Shown: one piece after another, positions 16,458 through 25,121 of the stretch
Numbering within the stretch: position 1 is the first letter of the stretch
Layout: each line of letters starts with the position of its first letter
Assembly: GCF_029637605.1 (NCBI RefSeq)
Contig: NZ_CP121261.1
Location: 2,480,001-2,544,000 of the forward strand
Reading direction: 5' to 3'
DNA length: 64,000 nt
Source: Achromobacter spanius
GTDB lineage: Bacteria > Pseudomonadota > Gammaproteobacteria > Burkholderiales > Burkholderiaceae_B
Position numbers and translations under genes: made by a program
The notes under the pieces: generated by a model
Told to the model about the DNA's origin: nothing
Database searches by the model: none
The model's input: the letters and a program-made list of their open reading frames with translations, nothing else

Positions 16458-17531
16458 ATGAAAATGTGGACTATCGAAGAGGAAGCCGCCGCGCTGCGCG
16501 CACGCTTTGAAGGCGTGAACCGCGCGGCCTTTGCTCGTGACCACCAGGTGAAGGGCGGCCAGGCGATGATTTATCAACACATCACCGGCCGCCGTCCCAT
16601 TGGGATTGAAGCGGCCATGGCCTATGCCGAAGGGTTTGGCTGCACGCTGGCTGCGATCAGCCCGCGCTTGGCAGCCGAAGCCAAGAAGGCCGCATCGCTG
16701 TCGGCGGCCGCGCCACTTGCCGCCCCGGCCACGGACGTGGCATGGCCCTTTGCTTCGGTGCCGCAGTCGCTGATCAAAGGCTTGGCCGACGATCAGCTCA
16801 AGCGCCTGGAAGGCGCGCTGCTATTGGCGCTGGGCCAGATGGGCGTCAAGACGAAAGCGGCGGCCGCGCAATCCAAGTCCCCGCAATCCAAGCGCGGCGC
16901 CCTATTGAATATCGACGCGATCGCGGACGAATTTCCCATGGCACCGGTATCGGCAGCGCCCTGGGATCCGGACGGCATCACCACGCATCAGGCCGAACGC
17001 ATGCAGGCGCTGCGCATCAGCACCGCCGCCAACGTCGGCCACGTCGCGCACGCGGGCTATTCCGCCAACGACCAGGAATTCATGCCCGTCCCCGAGCTGG
17101 ATGTGCGCCTGGCCGCCGGCCGGCTTGGCATCGAAAACTATCACGAGACCGAGATCGGCGAAATCCTGCTGCGCCGTTCATTTCTGGAATCGTTCAAGCT
17201 GCCGATCAACCGCATGAAGATCGTGTATGCGCAAGGCGACAGCATGGAACCCGTGATACGTAACGGCGGACCCATGCTGTTCTTCGAAGACCCCATCACC
17301 GACCCGCGCGAGATCGACCCGCGCACGGTCTACGCCATCAACCATGGCGGCAAGATGATCGTGAAATGCATCGCGCGGGAACGCGAAGGCGGCTGGCTGG
17401 CCAAGTCCTTGAACCCGGCTTATGCGCCTTTCGCGCTTGAGAAAGAAGACGGATGCGAGGTTCGCATCGTCGGGCGGATCTTGTGGTCGCCTTATGACTT
17501 GCGCAATGGGGTGGATGAGCGCTTGCTGTAG
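16458..17531 (+). CDS. S24-type phage repressor (LexA/CI-like, self-cleaving)
   Basis: A 357-residue repressor. The N-terminal helix-turn-helix region (about 20-70) contains FARDHQVKGGQAMIYQHITG. The C-terminal peptidase S24 domain has the cleavage-type Ala-Gly (A220-G221 in VRLAAGRLG), catalytic Ser262 in QGDSMEP and Lys303 in MIVKCI. Such proteins autocleave on RecA filaments, so the cluster is expected to respond to DNA damage. There is no Shine-Dalgarno before ATG 16,458, so the mRNA may be leaderless like lambda cI from PRM. The linker of about 140 residues is long for the family. Confidence 0.85.
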   Translation: MKMWTIEEEAAALRARFEGVNRAAFARDHQVKGGQAMIYQHITGRRPIGIEAAMAYAEGFGCTLAAISPRLAAEAKKAASLSAAAPLAAPATDVAWPFASVPQSLIKGLADDQLKRLEGALLLALGQMGVKTKAAAAQSKSPQSKRGALLNIDAIADEFPMAPVSAAPWDPDGITTHQAERMQALRISTAANVGHVAHAGYSANDQEFMPVPELDVRLAAGRLGIENYHETEIGEILLRRSFLESFKLPINRMKIVYAQGDSMEPVIRNGGPMLFFEDPITDPREIDPRTVYAINHGGKMIVKCIAREREGGWLAKSLNPAYAPFALEKEDGCEVRIVGRILWSPYDLRNGVDERLL

Positions 17532-17542
17532 GGGTACGCCGA

Positions 17543-17577
17543 GGCTACACCTTTTAGGGGGGCTTGTAGGTGTAGCC
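17543..17577. terminator. Inverted repeat after repressor
   Basis: GGCTACACCT (17,543-17,552) and AGGTGTAGCC (17,568-17,577) form a 10-bp stem with a 15-base loop between the convergent repressor and the PA2169-like gene. There is no T-run, so it may be a weak bidirectional terminator or another structured element. Confidence 0.45.
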
Positions 17578-17588
17578 CCGGTGACACC

Positions 17589-18038
17589 TTACTTCGCGGC
17601 CTTGTAGCGATTCCGCAGGTCGCGAATCTGATCGTGATTTCGCAATACGCCAGCCTGCTGCCGCTCCACGATCACGCGAATTTCTTCCGGCAGCGGTTCC
17701 TTCAGCGCGTCAGCATAGGCCGCCTTGGCCACGTCCTCGCCGCGCTCACACTCTTCCAAAATCGCCAGATCGGTGCGCCCGGCCACGGCGGCCTTCAGGT
17801 TGGTCCAACCGCGATGCACCGCGCCCGCGACCGTGCCACTGTCCTCGGGTACGCCACCCAACTGCGCGATCACGGTTTGCAACTCCGCAGCCCCCGCGGC
17901 GCAATCTTGTGCCCGGTTCCTGAATAGCAACTGCAGCTCGGGGTCCTTCGTATCATCGGCCGCGGCTTCAAAGCCCTTCTGTCCGTTCTTCGAGGTTTCG
18001 ATGAGGTGGTTCAGTGTCTTGATGACGTGGTCAGCCAT
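17589..18038 (-). CDS. PA2169/DUF2383-type four-helix-bundle protein
   Basis: A 149-residue, fully helical protein. The start HVIKTLNHLIETSKNGQKGF and later LQLLFRNRAQDCAAGAAELQ match the PA2169/DUF2383 family, ferritin-like four-helix bundles often linked to stress response. ATG 18,038 has AGGAGAC upstream; the longer frame lacks such a site. The function of the family is not established. It is the first gene outside the phage cluster. Confidence 0.82.
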   Translation of the reverse strand: MADHVIKTLNHLIETSKNGQKGFEAAADDTKDPELQLLFRNRAQDCAAGAAELQTVIAQLGGVPEDSGTVAGAVHRGWTNLKAAVAGRTDLAILEECERGEDVAKAAYADALKEPLPEEIRVIVERQQAGVLRNHDQIRDLRNRYKAAK

Positions 18039-18148
18039 GTCCGGTCTCCTAGAGGATCTATCAAGCCGCGTGGGCGGCTTGGGAAACATGACGACAGCAA
18101 GTTCCATTCCCGGACTGGCTTGAATGCGGGCGGCGCTTTGTGAATCCC

Positions 18149-18598
18149 TTAGGCGCCCATCAGAATGCCAAGGCGGCTATCCCAGGTATCTCCGTAGCCC
18201 TTGCCGGGGACGGCGATGTGGATCAACGGCCTTTTAAGGTCGTTTGTAGAAAAGGCAAAATGGACATTCTTGAAAGCGAGTCCACCGTTGCCTGAAACCT
18301 CGGTCCATTTCAACTGCCACTGCCTGATATAGGAAAAGTCGAGCACCTCGCCCGGATCCTTCGCCCCCGATACCATGCAGAGTTTTCGGGTTGTGGGGTC
18401 GAACGCAATGACGACCTTTTTGTCTTTATCGCTAAGAATCAGCTCGCTGTCGACACTGTTTTCAGGAAAGGACGTACCGAGTCTTTGATTATGTTCGCGA
18501 AACTTGGCCAACAGCGCGTCATGCCGCTTCTTTTGGCGATGGATTGCCCAAGCAATCAGAGCAACGATGGTTAGGGCAAGAGAGATCCAATCAAACAT
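18149..18598 (-). CDS. Membrane-anchored hypothetical protein
   Basis: A 149-residue protein with one N-terminal transmembrane helix (MFDWISLALTIVALIAWAI) and a soluble domain of mainly beta character (KKVVIAFDPTTRKLCMVSG..., then FSYIRQWQLKWTEVSG). It resembles DUF4755-like proteins, of unknown function. The shorter start at 18,598 is chosen because it places the helix at the N-terminus. It stands alone. Confidence 0.6.
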   Translation of the reverse strand: MFDWISLALTIVALIAWAIHRQKKRHDALLAKFREHNQRLGTSFPENSVDSELILSDKDKKVVIAFDPTTRKLCMVSGAKDPGEVLDFSYIRQWQLKWTEVSGNGGLAFKNVHFAFSTNDLKRPLIHIAVPGKGYGDTWDSRLGILMGA

Positions 18599-18799
18599 GG
18601 CGCTGATTTCCGTGGGCGTATGAAGGTGTATCAGCGTTAACGGCAGCCAGGGCAAGAACTTGAATGAATCGGGCAAGAACAGGAAATCGCGGACACGATG
18701 CAGGCGGTTCATACCATAGTGCGTCAAGCCGGCTTGGACGCGGCCGCGCACGCGCGCGGCAACGTGGCGCGCGGGGTTGCTCAGCCCCCCCCCGTCGCT

Positions 18800-19408
18800 T
18801 CAGACCTCGCCTTGCATCGCAGGCCTGGCCTTGATCGTGCTCAGCCATGCCTGCACCTTCGGATGGGCGGCCACCGGCGCGCCCAGAAAGGCGGTGTAGC
18901 CGACCACCGACGCCACCGCCAGGTCAGCCAGCGAGTACTTGTCGCCCACCATCCACGGCTGGCGCGTCAGATGCGCATCCAGCAGCCCCAACAGCGAATC
19001 CAGGTCGGCGATGGCCCGCTCGGCCTGGCGGGCATCGCGGCTTTGCTCGTCGCCGTGGGCGACGACATACAGGCGCGAGACCACCGCGCCATACGTCACG
19101 TAGGCCCACGTGCACCACGACATGGCGGCCAGCCGCTGCGACGTGCCGGCCGCGGGCCACAAGCCCCGCTCGACGCCCCATTGTTCACCCAACCACAGGT
19201 GGATGGCCAAGGCTTCGAACAGCGGCGCACCATCCACGGTCAGGGTCGGCACCTTGCCGTTGGGGTTCAAGGCCAGGAATTCCGGGCGGCGCTGCTCGCC
19301 GGCCTGGATATCCACCTTGACGCGTTCGTGCGGGACCTGCAGTTCGGCCAGGGCGCAGGCGATGGGGGAGGCGCTGGACTGGGGGTACCAATGGAAAACG
19401 ATAGACAT
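18800..19408 (-). CDS. Glutathione S-transferase family protein
   Basis: A 202-residue cytosolic GST. The thioredoxin-like N-domain has FHWYPQSSASPIACAL, the NPNGKVPTL cis-proline loop and the glutathione-binding region DGAPLFEALAIHLWL, in which E-A replaces the usual E-S. The helical C-domain has the MVGDKYSLADLAVAS motif (N-capping box with Asp). ATG 19,408 follows GGAG by 8 bases; a TTG two codons upstream is less likely. It is divergent from a WYL regulator, which may control it. Confidence 0.88.
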   Translation of the reverse strand: MSIVFHWYPQSSASPIACALAELQVPHERVKVDIQAGEQRRPEFLALNPNGKVPTLTVDGAPLFEALAIHLWLGEQWGVERGLWPAAGTSQRLAAMSWCTWAYVTYGAVVSRLYVVAHGDEQSRDARQAERAIADLDSLLGLLDAHLTRQPWMVGDKYSLADLAVASVVGYTAFLGAPVAAHPKVQAWLSTIKARPAMQGEV

Positions 19409-19520
19409 GGACAAGCTCCGGATTTGGGGGAGTGCCGCGGCCCCATGGCCGCTGACGACGGACGAACTGTAAAATCCATTGCGGACAGCTTCCGCCCTTG
19501 ATACAGGCTATCGTTGCCCG

Positions 19521-20501
19521 ATGCTCAGCTCCAGCAACCGCCTCCTGCGCCTGCTTTCCCTACTGCAGACCCGCCGCCATTGGGCCGGCGCCGACCTGGC
19601 GCAGACCCTGGCGGTGCATCCGCGCACGCTGCGCCGCGACATCGACCGACTGCGCGAACTGGGCTACCCCATCCAGGCCAGCAGCGGTGTGGCGGGCGGT
19701 TACGCCTTTCGCGCGGGCAACGCCCTGCCGCCCCTGCTGCTGGACGACGACGAGGCGCTGACGGTGGCCATCACGCTGCGCACCGCGGCCACGGGCACGG
19801 TCGGTGGCGTGGAAGAAGCTGCGCTGCGCGCGCTGGTCAAACTAGAGCAGGTGATGCCCACGCGCCTGCGCCACAAGCTGGACGCGCTGCGGTCGGCCAT
19901 CGTGCCGCTGCCGAGCCGGGGCCCGGTGATTGATGCGGGACTGTTGGCCGCGCTGGCCGCCGCCTGCCGCGACCAGTTGCGCGTCAACTTCGACTACGCG
20001 GACAGCCGCGGCCAGCCCAGCACGCGTCAGGTCGAGCCGCAGGGGCTGGCGCACACGGGGTATCGCTGGTATCTGGTGGCGTGGGATCCGGCGCGCGACG
20101 ATTGGCGCACATTCCGGCTTGACCGAATCACCGGCGCGGTAGCGCTGGGCGCGCACTTCGCGCCGCGTCCGGCGCCCGAAGGTGGCGACCTGCGCGCCTA
20201 TGTAACGCGGGCGGTGGGCCAGGCGCCCAACGCCGAAGAGGCACGCATCGTGCTGCATGCGCCGCACGCGGAGATCGCAGCGCGCATTCCCGCATCGGCC
20301 GGCCAGGTCGAGGCGTTGGACGATAGCCGTTGCCTGCTGCGCTGCACCGGCCAGTCGCTGGATGCGCTGACGTATTGGCTGCTGGCGCTGGAAGTGGAAT
20401 TCGATGTGCTGGCGCCGGCGTCCCTGGCGCAGCGCTTTCAGATCGCAGGCGAACGGGTCGCCCGCATGCTGCAACGGCGGACAAGAAAAAAGCCGCTCTA
20501 G
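19521..20501 (+). CDS. YafY-type WYL-domain transcriptional regulator
   Basis: A 326-residue regulator with an N-terminal helix-turn-helix (RLLRLLSLLQTRRHWAGADL...HPRTLRRDIDRL), a middle helical segment and a WYL domain (about 150-230) in which the conserved motif appears as GYRWYLVAWDPARDDWRTFR. The C-terminal WCX-like part follows. It is divergent from the GST gene. WYL regulators sense nucleotides or DNA damage; the specific ligand is unknown. The last codons overlap a minus-strand terminator. Confidence 0.88.
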   Translation: MLSSSNRLLRLLSLLQTRRHWAGADLAQTLAVHPRTLRRDIDRLRELGYPIQASSGVAGGYAFRAGNALPPLLLDDDEALTVAITLRTAATGTVGGVEEAALRALVKLEQVMPTRLRHKLDALRSAIVPLPSRGPVIDAGLLAALAAACRDQLRVNFDYADSRGQPSTRQVEPQGLAHTGYRWYLVAWDPARDDWRTFRLDRITGAVALGAHFAPRPAPEGGDLRAYVTRAVGQAPNAEEARIVLHAPHAEIAARIPASAGQVEALDDSRCLLRCTGQSLDALTYWLLALEVEFDVLAPASLAQRFQIAGERVARMLQRRTRKKPL

Positions 20502-20507
20502 GCGGCT
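20485..20507 (-). terminator. Terminator for tRNA-His, inside 3' end of WYL gene
   Basis: On the minus strand AGCCGC-CTAGA-GCGGCT is followed by six T. It lies 29 bases beyond the tRNA-His gene and within the last codons of the convergent WYL gene. Confidence 0.75.
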
Positions 20508-20535
20508 GATTTCATGCTGTTTCCAGCGAATTCTT

Positions 20536-20612
20536 TGGGGTGGCTGATGGGGCTCGAACCCACGACAACTGGAATCACAATCCAGGACTCTACCAACTGA
20601 GCTACAGCCACC
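20536..20612 (-). tRNA. tRNA-His (GTG anticodon)
   Basis: On the minus strand the acceptor stem GTGGCTG/CAGCCAC, D-arm (GCTCAGTTGGTAGAGT), anticodon loop TTGTGAT with GTG, T-arm GGGTTCGAGCCC and encoded CCA are all present. The base before the stem is G (position -1), which pairs with discriminator C, the identity mark of tRNA-His. Confidence 0.97.
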
Positions 20613-20821
20613 TCTGGGTACTACTTCAGTAGCACTTTTCAGTACTACTTTCTTCTCCCCCGCCGCGCTTCAAACTGAAGCTCAGCAACGAAGAGGCCGA
20701 ACTATAGCATATTTTTTGGGGCCGTCAAAAGCCCCTTATATCCCTCCCCATTGCCAACGCCACGCACCTTGCTATCCTTCCGCATGGCTCAACCCGGGAG
20801 GCCGACTTTTACGTCATCGCT

Positions 20822-22279
20822 ATGGATCGCATACACGCAATTTTGATCGATTACTGGCCTCATCTGGTGTTTGCCGTCAGCATCGTGGCGGGGACGGGCG
20901 CGGCGGTGCATGCCGCGATGACCAAGCAGGACGTCCGGGCGGCCATCGGCTGGGTGGGGGTGGCGCTGTTTTCGCCGCTGTTCGGCGCCCTGTTTTATTT
21001 CGTGGCGGGCATCAACCGCATTCGCAAGACACGGGTGTCGCAACTGCGTGACGAAACCATGGTGGTGGACGCCGAACAGGTCGACACCTTGCCCGTGGAT
21101 GTGGCGGCGGTGTCCGGCCCGCAGTTCGCCTCGCTGAAGATACTGGGCGACCACGTCAGCAGGTTTCGGCTGTTGGGCGGCAATGCGGTGCAGCCCCTGG
21201 CCGGCGGCGATGAAGCGTATCCGGCCATGATGCAAGCCATCCGCGACGCGCAGCACGCCATCGCGATGCAAAGCTATATTTTCGACAACGACGAGATCGG
21301 TCGCGAAATGGCGCAGGCGCTGATCGAGGCGCAGGCGCGTGGCGTGCAGGTGCGGGTGTTGATCGACGCCATCGGCTCCAAGTATTCGCGCCCGCCCATT
21401 GTGCGCATGCTGGCGCGAGGCGGCGTGCCGGTGGCGCGCTTCATGACGAATCCGCTGGGCGTGTTGCGCATGCCGTATGCCAACCTGCGCAGCCACCGCA
21501 AGGTGCTGGTGATAGACGGGCGCGTGGGCTTTACCGGCGGCATGAACGTGCGGGCGGCCTTTGTGACCGCGCTGGCGGGCGATGCCGTCAACCACGACAC
21601 GCACTTCCGCGTGGAAGGGCCCATCGTGACGCAGCTGATGTCGGTGTTTGCGCACGACTGGAATTTCACGACGCATGAATCGTTGCCGGCACGGCCCTGG
21701 TTCGATCCGCACGCGCTGCCACCCACCGGCAACGTGCCGATGCGTTGCGTGCCGTCGGGGCCGGACCGTGCGCTGGGCAGTTCGCACAACATTTTGCTGG
21801 GTGCGTTGGCCGTAGCGCAGCGCCACGTGCGCATCCAGTCGCCCTACTTTCTGCCCGACCAGACGCTGATCGGCGCACTGGCCACCGCCGCGCGGCGGGG
21901 TATTCAGGTGGATATCGTCATCCCCAACAAGAACAATCTGCGCTTGGTGGACTACGCCATGTCGGCGCAACTGGACCAGGTAGTACGCACCGGCTGCCGC
22001 GTGTGGCGCGCGTTGGGCACGTTCGACCATTCCAAGCTGATGACCGTGGACGACGCCTGGGCCTACGTGGGTTCCTCGAACCTGGATCCGCGCAGCCTGC
22101 GCCTGAATTTTGAGCTGGACAGCGAGATCTACGACCCTACCGTGGCGCGCTGGATCGGCAACCGGATCGATGGGCTGATCGCGAATTCCAAAGCGGAAAC
22201 CCTGGAAACCCTGACCAGCACGCCATTCGCCAAGCGGCTGCGCAACAAGGTCATCTGGCTGGCCACGCCCTATCTGTGA
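20822..22279 (+). CDS. cls: Cardiolipin synthase
   Basis: A 485-residue inner-membrane enzyme of the phospholipase D superfamily that joins two phosphatidylglycerols into cardiolipin. Two N-terminal transmembrane helices (about 12-33 and 40-64) precede two HKD motifs: SHRKVLVIDGRVGFTGGMN (H225, K227, D232) and FDHSKLMTVDDAWAYVGSSN (H403, K405, D410). Length matches bacterial Cls (about 480). The tRNA-His gene lies upstream on the other strand. Confidence 0.92.
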   Translation: MDRIHAILIDYWPHLVFAVSIVAGTGAAVHAAMTKQDVRAAIGWVGVALFSPLFGALFYFVAGINRIRKTRVSQLRDETMVVDAEQVDTLPVDVAAVSGPQFASLKILGDHVSRFRLLGGNAVQPLAGGDEAYPAMMQAIRDAQHAIAMQSYIFDNDEIGREMAQALIEAQARGVQVRVLIDAIGSKYSRPPIVRMLARGGVPVARFMTNPLGVLRMPYANLRSHRKVLVIDGRVGFTGGMNVRAAFVTALAGDAVNHDTHFRVEGPIVTQLMSVFAHDWNFTTHESLPARPWFDPHALPPTGNVPMRCVPSGPDRALGSSHNILLGALAVAQRHVRIQSPYFLPDQTLIGALATAARRGIQVDIVIPNKNNLRLVDYAMSAQLDQVVRTGCRVWRALGTFDHSKLMTVDDAWAYVGSSNLDPRSLRLNFELDSEIYDPTVARWIGNRIDGLIANSKAETLETLTSTPFAKRLRNKVIWLATPYL

Positions 22280-22311
22280 CGCATCAAAAGCGTCCACGCT
22301 GATCTTGCAAG

Positions 22312-23226
22312 ATGCGCTACGAACTCACCGACCTCCGCCTGTTCCTTGCCATCGCCGAGGCGCAAAGCCTGTCGGGCGGCGCCAATACCGTCCACGTGAC
22401 AGCGTCATCCGCCAGCTACCGGCTGAAGAACCTGGAACTGGCGATGGGTGTGCCGCTGTTCAAGCGCGAGGCGCGCGGCATGGAGCTGACGGCGGAAGGC
22501 GCGTTTGTGCTGAAGCATGTGCGCTCGCTGCTGGCCGGCGTGGAGCGCATGCATGGTGAAGTCAGCGGCTTTGCCAGCGGGCTGAAGGGCAGCGTCAAGC
22601 TGTTCGCCAACAGCAGTTCGTTGAACGGGTTCATCGTGCCCAGCCTGAGCCGCTTTCTGTCGGCCAACCCGAATGTGAACATCCTGCTGGAAGAGCGCTC
22701 CAGCAACACGATCGAGGCCGCCATCGCGGGGCAGGAAGCGGATATCGGCATCTTCGCCGGCCATGCCGAATCCGCCGGAGTGCAAGCCATCCGCTATGCG
22801 ATCGATGAACTGATCATCGCGGCGCCGCTGAATCATCCTGTGGTGCAGCATTCACCGGTTCGCTTCCCGGCGGTGCTGGACCTGGATTTCGTCTGCATGA
22901 GCCGCACCAGCAGCAACTACATCTTTTTGCGCGACATGGCCAAGCTGGCGGGCAAGACGCCCAAGGTGCGCATCCACGTGCATACCTTCGACGCCGTGCT
23001 GGCGATGGTTCAGGCCGGCGTGGGCGTGTCGCTGGTCCCACGCAGCGTGGCCGCCACCGCGCTGCGCGAACAGCGCATTGCGGCGGTGGCCATCAGCGAA
23101 CCGTGGGCGCTGCGCGAATTGACGCTGGTGACGCAAGCCGACGAGCCGCTGTCACCGTTCGTGGAGCAGGTGGCCGAGTACCTGCTGGACGACCCGATCG
23201 TTGCCGCAACGCGCGACTCGGATTGA
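22312..23226 (+). CDS. LysR-family transcriptional regulator
   Basis: A 304-residue LysR protein with an N-terminal winged helix (ELTDLRLFLAIAEAQSLSGGANTVHVTASSASYRLKNLE, read in parts) and a substrate-binding domain. It begins 33 bases after cls on the same strand but is functionally a regulator, probably of the convergent catabolic group that follows (enoyl-CoA hydratase, Bug receptor, CoA transferase). The recognition helix has S-S-A-S-Y-R-L in place of the usual S-x-S-x-x-I. Confidence 0.88.
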   Translation: MRYELTDLRLFLAIAEAQSLSGGANTVHVTASSASYRLKNLELAMGVPLFKREARGMELTAEGAFVLKHVRSLLAGVERMHGEVSGFASGLKGSVKLFANSSSLNGFIVPSLSRFLSANPNVNILLEERSSNTIEAAIAGQEADIGIFAGHAESAGVQAIRYAIDELIIAAPLNHPVVQHSPVRFPAVLDLDFVCMSRTSSNYIFLRDMAKLAGKTPKVRIHVHTFDAVLAMVQAGVGVSLVPRSVAATALREQRIAAVAISEPWALRELTLVTQADEPLSPFVEQVAEYLLDDPIVAATRDSD

Positions 23227-23323
23227 TCGCCCCTTTGAACGGCTGCACCTCGACGGCCTGGCGCCTGGCCCTCGTCTGTCGCTTGGCGGGTCATCATCTG
23301 CTCAGCCCCGGATCAAGCCTTGA

Positions 23324-24115
23324 TCAGCCCTTCCCGCCTCGCTTGGTGGCCAGGAATTCGTTCATGAACTTCTGCGGCTCGCCGGTATTGAAGGCCGCGC
23401 CGAATTCCGCGACGCTATCCTCGATGGCAGCGTCCACCGACATCGTTTCCCAGCGGCGCAGCAACTTCTTCTGCTGACGCAACGCCGCCGGCCCCAACGC
23501 GGCGAAGCCTTGTGCCAGCTTGTTCACCTCGTCATCCAACTGCGCTGCCGGCACGGCGGCATTCACCAGCCCCCAGTCCTGCGCGCGGCGCGCGTCGATC
23601 AGTTCCCCCGTCAGGAGCAGCCAGGCGCTGTTGGCCGCGCCGATCAATCGCGGCATCAGCGCCGCATGAATCACCGACGGGATGCCGACCTTGACCTCGG
23701 GCATGCCGAACTTTGCCTCGTCGGTGCAGATGCGCAGGTCGCACGCCAAGGCGAATTCCAGCCCTCCGCCCAGGCACCAGCCGGGGATGCGGGCAATCAC
23801 CGGCACGGGAAAATGCCGGACGGCGTTGCACAGGTCACGCAAGTTCGAGATAAAGCGCTGGGCGCTGGACTCGTCCAGCGCGGCCATTTCGGCGATGTCC
23901 GCGCCGGCCACGAAGGCGCGGTCGCCAGCGCCACGCAGTACCAGCACGCGCACCGATTCGTCGTCGCGCAGGTGCGTGAGCGCTTCGCGCAGGCCATTGA
24001 TGACGGGCGTGCTCAAGATGTTCAGCACCCCGGCGTCCTGCATGGTCAGCGTAGCGATGCCGGCCGCGTCGATCTGGACGCCAGCGTGGGGAAAGGACAG
24101 ATTGTTGGTATTCAC
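23324..24115 (-). CDS. Enoyl-CoA hydratase/isomerase family protein
   Basis: A 263-residue crotonase-fold enzyme acting on CoA thioesters. The oxyanion-hole segments are FVAGADIAEM and IPGWCLGGGLEFALACDLRI. The first catalytic Glu is kept in FGMPEVKVG; aligned by eye, the second crotonase Glu is a Trp (IGAANSAWLLLTG), so a hydratase mechanism is uncertain. It is third in a minus-strand operon with a Bug receptor and a CoA transferase, a typical uptake-activation-degradation set for an organic acid. Confidence 0.85.
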   Translation of the reverse strand: MNTNNLSFPHAGVQIDAAGIATLTMQDAGVLNILSTPVINGLREALTHLRDDESVRVLVLRGAGDRAFVAGADIAEMAALDESSAQRFISNLRDLCNAVRHFPVPVIARIPGWCLGGGLEFALACDLRICTDEAKFGMPEVKVGIPSVIHAALMPRLIGAANSAWLLLTGELIDARRAQDWGLVNAAVPAAQLDDEVNKLAQGFAALGPAALRQQKKLLRRWETMSVDAAIEDSVAEFGAAFNTGEPQKFMNEFLATKRGGKG

Positions 24116-24126
24116 AAGCGCTCCTC

Positions 24127-25101
24127 TTACTGCATTTTTTCGAATTTAATGTCTTCGACCACCGACTTCCAGTGCTTGTTCGACTGCGCGATCAACGCGC
24201 CGAATGCTTCCCGCGACATCGGGCTGGGCACCGCGCCCTGCCGTTCGATGGCGTCCACCGTTGCCGGGTCCGCCAAGGCCTGGCGCACCGCCGCGTTCAA
24301 CTTGTCCAGCACAGGCGCGGGCGTGCCGGCCGGCGCGGCCAGGCCAAACCACGACGGGTTGTTCATGGCTGGCAGCCCGGCCTCTGCATAAGTGGGCACG
24401 TCAGGCAGCACTTTAAGCCGCTGTTTGGCCGCCACCGCCAAGGGCCGGATGCGCTGTGCCTGGATCAAGGGATAGGACGACGGAATATTATCGAACACCA
24501 CCTGCACCTGTCCGGCAACCAGGTCGTTCAGTGCGGGGCCCAGGCCTTTGTAGGGAACGTGCAGCATGCGCGTGCCGGTGGTCTTCATGAACAGTTCGCC
24601 ATTCATGTGGCTCAAGCCGCCGTTGCCGGAAGAGCCGAAGGCGTACTTGTTGGGATCGGCCTTGAGCAACGCCAGAAACCCCGCCAGGTCTTGCGCCGGC
24701 AACGCCGGGTTCACCACCAGCACGTTGGGCACGTCGGCCAGGTTGCTGATGGGTGCAAAGTCGCGGACGGGGTCGTAGGCGCTCTTGGCATAGACGTTGG
24801 GGTTGACGGCGTGCGAGCTTTCAACCGCCATCACCAAGGTGTAGCCGTCGGCCGGCTGCTTGGCGGCGTAGGCCGATCCGATGCTGCCGCCCGCGCCCGG
24901 CTTGTTTTCAATGATGACCGACTGGCCCAACTGCGCGCCCAGCTTGTTGCCCACGACGCGGGCGATGATGTCGGTGGTGCCGCCCACGGCATAGGGCACG
25001 ACAAGGCGGATGGGCTTGTCGGGGTACTCGGCGGCGGCCAGCGCAGGGGCGGTCAGGCAAGCCAGCAGGATCGCAAGCGGCAGTTTTTTTATGGATGTCA
25101 T
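24127..25101 (-). CDS. Bug/TctC-family periplasmic solute receptor
   Basis: A 324-residue periplasmic binding protein. The Sec signal peptide (MTSIKKLPLAILLACLTAPA, ending in ALAAA) is followed by YPDKPIRLVVPYAVGGTTDIIAR, the standard Bug start, with PGAGGSIGS and later the MLHVPYKGLGPALNDLVAGQ motif. Bug receptors bind carboxylated ligands; many have no cognate transporter nearby, as here. ATG 25,101 has GAGGAG upstream. It overlaps the frame of the CoA-transferase end region closely, indicating an operon. Confidence 0.92.
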   Translation of the reverse strand: MTSIKKLPLAILLACLTAPALAAAEYPDKPIRLVVPYAVGGTTDIIARVVGNKLGAQLGQSVIIENKPGAGGSIGSAYAAKQPADGYTLVMAVESSHAVNPNVYAKSAYDPVRDFAPISNLADVPNVLVVNPALPAQDLAGFLALLKADPNKYAFGSSGNGGLSHMNGELFMKTTGTRMLHVPYKGLGPALNDLVAGQVQVVFDNIPSSYPLIQAQRIRPLAVAAKQRLKVLPDVPTYAEAGLPAMNNPSWFGLAAPAGTPAPVLDKLNAAVRQALADPATVDAIERQGAVPSPMSREAFGALIAQSNKHWKSVVEDIKFEKMQ

Positions 25102-25121
25102 TGTTGTCTCCTCAGTGTGGT

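Larger units (their letters stand above)
1..17531. mobile_element. Headless contractile-tail cluster (tailocin-like prophage element), left end outside window
   Basis: A contiguous set of phage genes runs from an S24-type repressor at the right to a lysis gene cut by the left window edge. The tail module is complete in order: neck, sheath, tube, frameshifted chaperone, tape measure, baseplate, spike, fibre, fibre chaperone, holin-like. No terminase, portal, protease, capsid or integrase reading frame is visible. The place where head genes normally lie, between the early genes and the neck gene (13,707-13,796), is only 90 bases and holds a terminator. I infer an R-type-tailocin-like element. 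A defective prophage, or head genes placed left of base 1, cannot be excluded from this window. Confidence 0.62.

Noticed and set aside
20536..20612. tRNA-His as attachment site for the phage cluster
   Set aside because: The cluster ends about 3 kb away with ordinary genes between, no integrase is visible and no copy of the tRNA 3' end was seen elsewhere in the window.
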